Both the position numbers and the translations under genes were made by a program. The notes under the pieces were generated by a model that was not told the DNA's origin, did not search any database, and was given only the letters and a program-made list of their open reading frames with translations. DNA of 20,688 nt from an uncultured Parabacteroides sp. (GTDB lineage Bacteria > Bacteroidota > Bacteroidia > Bacteroidales > Tannerellaceae). This document shows positions 6,047 through 12,137 of this stretch, piece after piece. Numbering within the stretch: the first letter of the stretch is position 1; each line of letters starts with the position of its first letter. The DNA lies in the NCBI GenBank assembly GCA_900547435.1, contig URGO01000045.1:1-20688 (forward strand), in the 5' to 3' direction.

Positions 6047-7797
6047 CATACATAAAGGCTTTTTGTTTGGGAGCCCTGCTTTGGACGTGCGTGCTCCCGG
6101 GCGGAGCTACGGACGAAAAGAAGGCAATCCCGAACGTGAAAGGCGAACTGACATCGGCCGAGCAGCGCAAGTTCGATTACCTGTATTACGAAGGAGCAAA
6201 GCTAAAGAATGCCGGGAAATATGACGCGGCGTTCGACATGTTCTCGTATTGTCTGGAGATTGACTCGGCATCCTCGCCGGTATTGTTCGAGCTTTCCATG
6301 TTTTACCTCCAGCGGAATCGCCCGGAAAAGGCAATTGATATGTTGAAACGCGCGGTGGCAAATAGTAGCGATAACTTCACTTACCGGATTACATTGGCTG
6401 GATTGGAGCGCAATCTGGGAATGTATGGCGAAGCATCCGAGTCCTATCGGGAACTAGTCAAGAGGTATCCGGATAAAGTAGAACTAAATTACTATCTGGC
6501 GGATGCCTTGACGCAAGAAGGGGAAATAGGCGAAGCGATACAAGCTTATGACGCGCTGGAGTCGAGCGTGGGAATGAACGAAGCCTTGTCGCTCCAGAAA
6601 TACAAACTTTATCAATCCATAAACCAGCCGGATAGCGCATTCCGCGAAGTGGAAAAGCTGGCTAACGAGTATCCGATGAACGCCCGTTACCAATTGCTTA
6701 TGGGCGATTTGCATTTGGAGAATAAGAATTTAGACAAAGCATGGGCTTGTTACCAGAAAGCGCATGAGCTTGACCCCGAAGACCCGCGTTATATCGTCTC
6801 GATGGCGAACTATTACGATGCGAAAGGAGACAAGGAAGCGGCCGAAAACGAAATCCGTGCTGCATTGGTCAATGAGGAATTGGATGTCAACACGAAAGTT
6901 GCTATCTTGTCCCGCTATGTTCAACGTTTGCAACAGACCAAGCAAGGATTGGATAAGGCGAACACCCTTTTCCAGACTTTGATGGAACAACATCCGGAAG
7001 ATACCGAACTGAAACTGATGTACGGGAGTCTGCTTCTGGCACAAAACAAAGAGGACGAGGCGAAATTTCAGTTTCAATTGGTGACGGAAATGGAGCCGGA
7101 TAATGAAGCCGCCTGGCAACAAGTATTGAATATGTCGCTCAAATCGGAAGATGTGCCGGAAATCATCCGTGTATGCGAGAAGTGCATCGAGCTTTTCCCG
7201 CAATCGCCCGAATATTATTTTTATCTGGGAATCGGTTATTACCAAAAGGAGGATTATCAGAAAGCTCTGGAAACTTATCAGGAGGGATTGAAAGTGATTC
7301 CCAAGGAAAACATGGGCTTGATTTCCAATTTCTACGGGCAGATGGGGGACATCTATTACCAGATAGACCAAAAAGAGGAGATGTACAAGGCTTATGATGA
7401 AGCTCTGAAATATAATGAGAATAATGTATTCGTCTTGAACAATTATAGTTATTTCCTGACCTTGGATAAAACCGACCTGAAGAAAGCAGAGCGCATGGCG
7501 GCGCAATGCATCAAACTGGAGCCGGACAACGCGACTTATTTGGATACATACGCTTGGGTATTCTTTATGCAAGGCAATTATACCTTGGCAAAGATTTACA
7601 TCGAGAATGCCTTGTCGAAGGATAAAGAGAATAGTGCCGAACTGGTTGATCATTACGGAGATATTCTTTACATGACCGGTGATAAGGAAAAAGCCATTGA
7701 ACAATGGAAAAAAGCCAAGGAAATGGGCAAAGAATCAAAAGTTCTGGATGAGAAAATCGAGAAAGGTATCTATATAGAAGATTCGGAGGCGAAATGA
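5983..7797 (+). CDS. Exported tetratricopeptide-repeat protein
   Basis: The 604-residue product is built almost entirely of TPR-like helical pairs from about residue 60 to 590. Clear examples are AGKYDAAFDMFSYCLEID, NLDKAWACYQKAHELDPEDP and EDYQKALETYQEGLKVIP. TPRs are protein-interaction scaffolds. A hydrophobic stretch at about 25-42 (IKAFCLGALLWTCVLPGG) looks like a signal peptide, so the repeats are probably periplasmic; there is no lipobox. The N-terminal 22 residues before it are very polar and derive from heptamer repeats. The true start may be the ATG at 5983 or an unusual codon closer to the signal peptide. The stop overlaps the start of the DUF4292 gene by 4 nt (ATGA), suggesting translational coupling. 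Together with the EnvC-like gene it may form an envelope-assembly module; no specific function is proven by sequence. Confidence 0.88.
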   Translation: MKHEELNRKKNRNCQLSRVNSPYIKAFCLGALLWTCVLPGGATDEKKAIPNVKGELTSAEQRKFDYLYYEGAKLKNAGKYDAAFDMFSYCLEIDSASSPVLFELSMFYLQRNRPEKAIDMLKRAVANSSDNFTYRITLAGLERNLGMYGEASESYRELVKRYPDKVELNYYLADALTQEGEIGEAIQAYDALESSVGMNEALSLQKYKLYQSINQPDSAFREVEKLANEYPMNARYQLLMGDLHLENKNLDKAWACYQKAHELDPEDPRYIVSMANYYDAKGDKEAAENEIRAALVNEELDVNTKVAILSRYVQRLQQTKQGLDKANTLFQTLMEQHPEDTELKLMYGSLLLAQNKEDEAKFQFQLVTEMEPDNEAAWQQVLNMSLKSEDVPEIIRVCEKCIELFPQSPEYYFYLGIGYYQKEDYQKALETYQEGLKVIPKENMGLISNFYGQMGDIYYQIDQKEEMYKAYDEALKYNENNVFVLNNYSYFLTLDKTDLKKAERMAAQCIKLEPDNATYLDTYAWVFFMQGNYTLAKIYIENALSKDKENSAELVDHYGDILYMTGDKEKAIEQWKKAKEMGKESKVLDEKIEKGIYIEDSEAK

Positions 7798-8633
7798 AAA
7801 AGAGCATAACACATATTCTCCCTCTGTTGCTGATGACCGGATTATTCTTGCTGAATAGTTGTAAAACGAACAAGACTCCCGGCACATCGGGAAAAGCCAG
7901 CACAAAGGCGCTGGACGAGTTTGTCGCATCCATGCAGGAACAGGAGGTGCAGTTCCATACTTTGTCGGCCCGGTTAAGCGTTGATTTGAACACGTCCGAC
8001 AAAAGCATCGGTTCGCGTGTGGAAATGAAGTTGGTCAAAGATAGCGCCCTCCAACTATCGGTCCAGCCTTTCCTCGGCATCGAAATATTCCGCATTGAGT
8101 TGAGTACAGATAGCATCAAGCTCTTGGATAGAATGAACAAGCGTTATTTTGCGGAAGATTATACCGGATTCAGAGGGCAATTGCCTATCGACTTCAACTT
8201 CTACAACCTACAGGCGCTTTTCCTGAACCAGCTTTTCTTGCCGGGCGAAAAGGAGGTTGACGATTTCCTGTATAATCATTTCAAATTGGAGCGCGACGGG
8301 ATGATAACCAGCCTGCATACCGAGGACCGGATGGACTTGCACTATCTCTTTAAGGCGGATAGCGAAGAAAAATTGCTCTCCACACGGATCTCCGACAAGA
8401 TAGATCGTTACGCCTTGCTTTGGCAATATGCGGATTTTCAAGCTACGGAAGGACAACAACTCTTCCCGCAACGCATGGAAGTATCGCTTTTGGAGGAAGG
8501 AAAATCAAAAGGCGGAATGAGCATCTATTACTCGCGGATGCAATGGGACAAGGCATTGAAAATGGACTTCCAGATTCCGTCTAAATATAAACGTGTCACT
8601 CTGGAACAGATTCTAAAATCTCTGTTCCCGTAA
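7794..8633 (+). CDS. DUF4292-type lipoprotein
   Basis: This is a predicted lipoprotein of 279 residues. A Lys-rich N-terminus, a hydrophobic core (ILPLLLMTGLFLL) and the lipobox-like LNSC predict cleavage before Cys23 and membrane anchoring on the periplasmic side. The mature part has alternating polar and hydrophobic strands (e.g. FHTLSARLSVDL, LQLSVQPFLGIEIFRIEL). This fits DUF4292, a Bacteroidetes family I associate with the LolA/LolB-like fold that binds lipid acyl chains. Family assignment is from remembered sequence character and gene neighbourhood, not a search. It overlaps the TPR gene by 4 nt and is followed after 19 nt by the EnvC-like gene. An AAGGA precedes that next gene. Confidence 0.75.
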   Translation: MKKSITHILPLLLMTGLFLLNSCKTNKTPGTSGKASTKALDEFVASMQEQEVQFHTLSARLSVDLNTSDKSIGSRVEMKLVKDSALQLSVQPFLGIEIFRIELSTDSIKLLDRMNKRYFAEDYTGFRGQLPIDFNFYNLQALFLNQLFLPGEKEVDDFLYNHFKLERDGMITSLHTEDRMDLHYLFKADSEEKLLSTRISDKIDRYALLWQYADFQATEGQQLFPQRMEVSLLEEGKSKGGMSIYYSRMQWDKALKMDFQIPSKYKRVTLEQILKSLFP

Positions 8634-8652
8634 ATATTGAAGGAACTGATTT

Positions 8653-9927
8653 ATGAAATACGTTTGGTTGATGATATGGATTTGTTTTTCTTGCCTTGCA
8701 ATGGGCCAGAACTCGGCACGCGTGCAGGAACTGGAAAAGCAACGAAAAGAAGCATTGGCGGAAATAAAGCGTACCAGCGCATTGCTGGACCAAACGCAAG
8801 CCACGACCAAGGATTATTTGCGCCGACTGAACCTCTTGTCCCAACAAATCCTTTCACGCAAGAAGGTTATCAGCTTACTTGGGCAAGAGATTAATGCCAT
8901 CAACGAACAAATGACAGATATGACAAAGCAAATCGACCGGCTGGAAACCGAGCTGAAGGAAAAACAACAAAACTATGGAAAATCGGTCCGCAGTATGTAC
9001 AAACGGCATTCCTCCCAAGACAAATTGTTATTTATCCTCTCGGCAGATAATTTCGCCCAATCTTTACGTCGGTTGCGTTATCTGCGCGAATATGCGAATT
9101 GGCAAAAGCAACAGGCGACCGATATTGTAGAGAAGCAAGCGGAAATCACAAAAAAACGGAGCGATCTGGCACAAACCAAGGCCGAAAAGCAATCGTTGCT
9201 GGCGGACCGTGAGCAAGAACAGAAGAAACTCCAGTCAGAAGAGGCCAATCAACAAAAAGAGGTCAAAGAACTCAACAAGAAAAAAGGGCAACTTCAAGCT
9301 CAGTTACGCCAGAAACAAAAGCAAGCCCAGCAACTCGACCGCATGATTGAGCAACAAATCGCCAAAGAGATAGCCGAAGCCGAGGCAAAAGCACGCGCCG
9401 AAAGAGAGCGTCTGGCCAAAGCCAATAAAGGCAAGGCTACGGAAGTCGAACGTAAAGCGGATGTGAAAGGCGGTTACGCCATGACCAAAGTAGAACGGGC
9501 TTTATCCGCCAATTTCTCCGGTAATCGGGGGCGTCTCCCCTATCCGGTGTCCGGCTCCCATGCGATTGTCGGCTGGTTTGGTGAGCAACAGCATCAGGAA
9601 CTGAAGTATGTCCGGACAAATAACAACGGTATTGATATCCAAACTACGCCGGGGGCAGATGCCCGTGCCGTATTCAATGGAGAGGTTACCCGAATCTTCA
9701 TGGTTCCGAGCTATAATAACTCGGTCATTATCCGGCATGGCAATTACCTTACCGTCTACAGTAATCTGAGTCAGGTATATGTCAAGGCAGGAGACAAAGT
9801 CAATACCCGACAGGCCATCGGAAAAATCTTTTCAGATCCGGAAGACAATAACGCCACCATCCTGCATTTCCAACTTTGGAAAGAAAAGACAAAACTGAAT
9901 CCGGCATCTTGGCTGGCAAGGGAATGA
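8653..9927 (+). CDS. EnvC-like murein hydrolase activator (coiled coil plus degenerate LytM/M23 domain)
   Basis: EnvC-type proteins sit in the periplasm and activate cell-wall amidases at division; they do not cut peptidoglycan themselves. The 424-residue product has a signal peptide (about 1-18, ending AMG). A long Gln/Lys/Glu-rich coiled coil follows at about 20-265, interrupted by YGKSVRSMYKRHSSQDKLLFILSADNF near 108-134, as in the EnvC family. The C-terminal M23/LytM domain spans about 290-422. Its zinc site is degenerate. The HxxxD His is Asn324 (NNGIDI, Asp328 kept). The YxHL His is Asn371. Only the first His of HxH remains (His405, Gln407). That pattern argues for an activator rather than a peptidase. 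An AAGGA lies 8 nt before the ATG. Confidence 0.9.
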   Translation: MKYVWLMIWICFSCLAMGQNSARVQELEKQRKEALAEIKRTSALLDQTQATTKDYLRRLNLLSQQILSRKKVISLLGQEINAINEQMTDMTKQIDRLETELKEKQQNYGKSVRSMYKRHSSQDKLLFILSADNFAQSLRRLRYLREYANWQKQQATDIVEKQAEITKKRSDLAQTKAEKQSLLADREQEQKKLQSEEANQQKEVKELNKKKGQLQAQLRQKQKQAQQLDRMIEQQIAKEIAEAEAKARAERERLAKANKGKATEVERKADVKGGYAMTKVERALSANFSGNRGRLPYPVSGSHAIVGWFGEQQHQELKYVRTNNNGIDIQTTPGADARAVFNGEVTRIFMVPSYNNSVIIRHGNYLTVYSNLSQVYVKAGDKVNTRQAIGKIFSDPEDNNATILHFQLWKEKTKLNPASWLARE

Positions 9928-9957
9928 TAATTATTTAATTCACTTTAAAAGCAATCC

Positions 9958-10533
9958 ATGAATGTTTGTGTATATTGTGCTTCAAGCACGAAAATAGCGG
10001 AATCCTATTTTGATGCCGCCCGGCAATTAGGAATCTTATTGGCGCAAGAAGGTATAGGTATTATCAATGGTGCCGGAAATATCGGACTGATGGGAGCTTT
10101 GTCAGATGCCGCCTTAGCAGAAGGAGGAAAGGTAACGGGCGTTATCCCGCACTTTATGGTAGAACAGGGATGGAACCATACCGGATTGAGCCGGCTTATC
10201 GAAGTAAAAGATATGCACGAACGGAAACAGACAATGGCGCGCCTGTCGGATGCCGTCATCGCCCTGCCCGGCGGATGCGGTACCTTAGAGGAATTGCTGG
10301 AAATCATCACTTGGAAACAACTCGGATTGTATCTGAATCCGATTGTTATCCTGAATATCAACCGGTATTTCGACCCGCTTCTGGAAATGCTCCACAAAGC
10401 AGTTGAAGAGAACTTCATGCGCGAAAAGCACGCTGAGATGTGGTCGGTAACCGATTCGCCCGCCGAAGCCGTCCGACTTATCCAAACTCTCCCCGTATGG
10501 GATACCAGCATCCGCAGATTCGCGGCAATTTGA
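9958..10533 (+). CDS. LOG-family (TIGR00730-type) nucleotide N-ribosidase
   Basis: LOG proteins cleave the N-glycosidic bond of nucleoside monophosphates. Plant members release active cytokinins, and many bacterial members hydrolyse AMP or related nucleotides. The 191-residue protein begins with the Rossmann strand MNVCVYCASS. It has the nucleotide-binding NGAGNIGLMGA at 38-48, MHERK at 86-90, and the diagnostic PGGCGTLEE at 104-112 with the catalytic Glu pair. The first motif reads NGAG where GGG is most usual. Length and motif order are typical. It starts 31 nt after the EnvC-like stop, so it may be the last gene of the plus-strand run. Convergent minus-strand genes follow. The physiological substrate cannot be told from sequence. 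Confidence 0.88.
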   Translation: MNVCVYCASSTKIAESYFDAARQLGILLAQEGIGIINGAGNIGLMGALSDAALAEGGKVTGVIPHFMVEQGWNHTGLSRLIEVKDMHERKQTMARLSDAVIALPGGCGTLEELLEIITWKQLGLYLNPIVILNINRYFDPLLEMLHKAVEENFMREKHAEMWSVTDSPAEAVRLIQTLPVWDTSIRRFAAI

Positions 10534-10560
10534 TGATTGAGGATTAAGTTAAGAAGAAAA

Positions 10561-10611
10561 ACAAGGAGAGAAGGCTTCAGAGTCTTACATCTAATCATCT
10601 TCTCCCCTTGT
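10561..10611. terminator. Long hairpin between convergent genes, possible terminator
   Basis: Arms at 10561-10573 and 10599-10611 pair over 13 bp with one mismatch around a 25-nt loop. They lie midway between the convergent LOG gene and the DUF3267-like gene. There is no clear T tract on either side, so intrinsic termination is doubtful. The bases just upstream (10531-10558) are degenerate 7-nt units similar to the heptamer repeats elsewhere in the window, so this may instead be a decayed repeat element. Confidence 0.35.
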
Positions 10612-10630
10612 CGGCTTGTTTCCTTGTCCA

Positions 10631-11239
10631 CTAATATCCCTGCTTAATAATCTGAATCGCAAAATTCTGCTTTACATTCACGATTTTATCCTCATCATTG
10701 AACGGACGGAGCCTCCAAAGGAAATAATAATCGAGAAAAGCACAGGCAATTCCCCATAATCCCAACGCAAACCAGCCAAAGCTCCCGGTACAAAAGCCAT
10801 GCAAGGCGGGCAACCAGCCCAATAGCAACGAAGGTATCACCAAGGTTACCCGATAATATTTCAACGCTATCGGCTTTTTAATAATCCAACCGAATCCCAC
10901 CCAATTGGATATGAAACGAATGGACCGGTAATCTCGCTTGGTGAAAAGATAAAGCAGGACATATTGCATAGCCAAATGGAGTACTAACCAGAGAATCAGC
11001 AAAAAGCATCCTTCTTCCTTAATAAGCATCCTCGCCAATAATCCGAGTTTATAGCCTGTGTTATAGCCGGCACTATACGTATCATTGGACTGGTCCCAGA
11101 CAAAATTGAACAAAACAATGCCCCCTACTAAAACAAAAAGCAAAAGCAAAAGACCGGCTACATTCAGGCGTACAGGGCGCAATTGTACCAATCCCGATGA
11201 AGGATTAACATTTTCTTCTTTTAATTCATTTGTTTCCAT
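10631..11239 (-). CDS. DUF3267-like membrane protein lacking the zinc-protease motif (paralog 1)
   Basis: This protein of 202 residues has about four membrane segments (27-47, 76-98, 130-148, 153-174). Its order of elements resembles the DUF3267 family of putative membrane zincins: a helix carrying HExxH, then a basic FKSIKF-like strand, a KEPLSVKHY-like strand, a Gly/Pro-rich LGxxP helix and a late Asp. Here the matching segments are HLAMQ (His88 to Gln92), DYRSIRF, KKPIALKYYR, LLLGWLPALHGF and LDYYFLWRL. The Glu and second His of HExxH are missing, so proteolysis is unlikely. The start codon lies inside the end of the upstream paralog (14-nt overlap). The similarity is recognised by eye; it could be annotated simply as hypothetical. 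Confidence 0.7.
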   Translation of the reverse strand: METNELKEENVNPSSGLVQLRPVRLNVAGLLLLLFVLVGGIVLFNFVWDQSNDTYSAGYNTGYKLGLLARMLIKEEGCFLLILWLVLHLAMQYVLLYLFTKRDYRSIRFISNWVGFGWIIKKPIALKYYRVTLVIPSLLLGWLPALHGFCTGSFGWFALGLWGIACAFLDYYFLWRLRPFNDEDKIVNVKQNFAIQIIKQGY

Positions 11240-11762
11240 AACCCAATCGTTGAATGATGAATACTTCTTTTTCGTCCTCTTTGTTACAGATTAAATCCCG
11301 ATTCGCAAAGGAGTGTAATTGCCATAACCGGAAAATCATAATCACACTAAGCGTTGAATAGAGCAATCCGCAACTGAACAATGCGGGATATCCACTACAA
11401 AAGCCAAAGAACAAAGGCAAATACCCCAACAAGACAAACGGAGCCATCTGGTTGATCCGGTATTGCTTGAGCGTAATAGGCTTTAACCAAAGGCAATCTC
11501 CTTGTTTGGTCCAACGATACGTTCCCCGGTCACGGATATACATCCACGTGAACAGATACTGAACCAGATAATAAATCAGCACAGCCGCAAGAGCGCCCCA
11601 AAGCCCTTTTAACGGGAATTTATAGGTAAAATCCCCCCAAACATACTCATACGAAAGTATCACACCGATACATACCGCCAGACCTGCAAAAAAATACACC
11701 GAACCTCCTTTTATCCGAAGTTCCACATGCCTTGAAACCGACATCTCATTTTCCATTTTCAT
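11226..11762 (-). CDS. DUF3267-like membrane protein lacking the zinc-protease motif (paralog 2)
   Basis: This membrane protein of 178 residues shares the layout of its downstream neighbour. It has an N-terminal membrane segment (22-40), a second helix where YYLVQ (64-68) replaces HExxH, and then GTYRW, KPITLKQYR and LLGYLPLFFGFCSG. These align in order with DYRSIRF, KPIALKYYR and LLGWLPALHGFCTG of paralog 1. Both motif histidines and the Glu are absent, and the late Asp is not evident. It is transcribed first, from a consensus -7 box about 24 bases upstream, and overlaps the next gene by 14 nt. ATGs at 11762 and 11756 are both possible; AAAGGA is better spaced for 11756. Function unknown; tandem duplication within one operon is the main clue. 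Confidence 0.68.
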   Translation of the reverse strand: MKMENEMSVSRHVELRIKGGSVYFFAGLAVCIGVILSYEYVWGDFTYKFPLKGLWGALAAVLIYYLVQYLFTWMYIRDRGTYRWTKQGDCLWLKPITLKQYRINQMAPFVLLGYLPLFFGFCSGYPALFSCGLLYSTLSVIMIFRLWQLHSFANRDLICNKEDEKEVFIIQRLGYGNK

Positions 11763-11785
11763 TTCCTTTCTTTATTTTTATACCG

Positions 11786-11793
11786 CAAAGATA
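11786..11793 (-). promoter_or_regulatory. Promoter -7 box for the DUF3267-like pair
   Basis: On the minus strand this reads TATCTTTG, a match to TAnnTTTG. A TTG (plus-strand CAA at 11812-11814) lies 18 bases upstream, close to the usual -33 spacing. The start codon is about 24-30 bases downstream. Confidence 0.6.
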
Positions 11794-11829
11794 CGCCGGC
11801 CTTCCGACCCACAAGGTTATCGCTACGTT

Positions 11830-11950
11830 ATCTTTAGGTTAAAAGATGGACTAAGTCCCCCAAAAAGATGCCTATAATCGGGAGAAAAGATAGGCATCTT
11901 CGTCGACAAAGATAAGCATCTTTTCCGGGAAACATAGGCATAAATATCTT
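11830..11950. repeat. Array B-i: eleven alternating 11-bp half-units (AAAAGAT / ATCTTTT arms)
   Basis: From 11830, each 11-base step is a 7-nt arm plus a 4-nt linker with alternating orientation. The arms in order are ATCTTTA, AAAAGAT, TAAGTCC, AAAAGAT, ATAATCG, AAAAGAT, ATCTTCG, CAAAGAT, ATCTTTT, GAAACAT and ATAAATA. The linkers are GGTT, GGAC, CCCA, GCCT, GGAG, AGGC, TCGA, AAGC, CCGG, AGGC and TCTT. Forward arms recur at exactly 22-bp intervals (11841, 11863, 11885, 11907, 11929). The copies decay at both ends and the reverse arms are less conserved. It lies between the divergent DUF3267-like and RelA/SpoT promoters. Confidence 0.8.
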
Positions 11951-11953
11951 CCG

Positions 11954-12026
11954 GGAAATATCGGTTATTTTTCCAAAAATATCCCTCATTTTTTGCTAAT
12001 ATCCCTTATTTTTCCGCGTATATAGG
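11954..12026. repeat. Array B-ii: alternating AAAATA / TTATTTT arms with TCCC-like linkers
   Basis: Directly after array B-i the arm sequence changes. The arms GGAAATA, TTATTTT, AAAATA, TCATTTT, TAATA, TTATTTT and CGTATA alternate in orientation. They are separated by 4-nt linkers TCGG, TCCA, TCCC, TTGC, TCCC, TCCG and TAGG. Palindrome centres fall near 11963, 11984, 12004 and 12025, a spacing of 20-21 bp, slightly shorter than in array B-i. It ends about 74 bases before the RelA/SpoT -7 box. Confidence 0.7.
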
Positions 12027-12099
12027 ATATTAAACTGATTTTTTAAATAGATTGTTACAAATTTTCGCCTTGATTAATGGAAGCTTTTCAAATATTTAT

Positions 12100-12107
12100 T
12101 ACATTTG
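12100..12107 (+). promoter_or_regulatory. Promoter -7 box for the RelA/SpoT gene
   Basis: TACATTTG matches TAnnTTTG. The nearest upstream TTG (12070-12072) is 27 bases away, longer than ideal, so the -33 element is uncertain. A transcription start some 7 bases downstream would leave only a few leader bases before the ATG at 12120 but about 24 before the ATG at 12138, favouring the latter. Confidence 0.55.
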
Positions 12108-12123
12108 TGCTGTACACTAATGC

Positions 12124-12129
12124 AGGAGG
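12124..12129 (+). promoter_or_regulatory. Strong Shine-Dalgarno site that decides the RelA/SpoT start
   Basis: AGGAGG is spaced 8 nt before the ATG at 12138. It lies within the coding region of the alternative upstream starts at 12105 and 12120, so it supports the shorter protein. Such a strong site is unusual in this window. Confidence 0.7.
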
Positions 12130-12137
12130 TCCATGCT

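Noticed and set aside
6730..7704. 324-codon minus-strand open frame inside the TPR gene
   Set aside because: It is the antisense of a TPR-coding sequence; its composition (rich in Ile, Leu, Phe, Gln, His) is typical of reverse-strand shadows.
7565..8140. 191-codon minus-strand open frame across the TPR/DUF4292 junction
   Set aside because: It is an antisense shadow of two well-supported plus-strand genes and shows no protein-family features.
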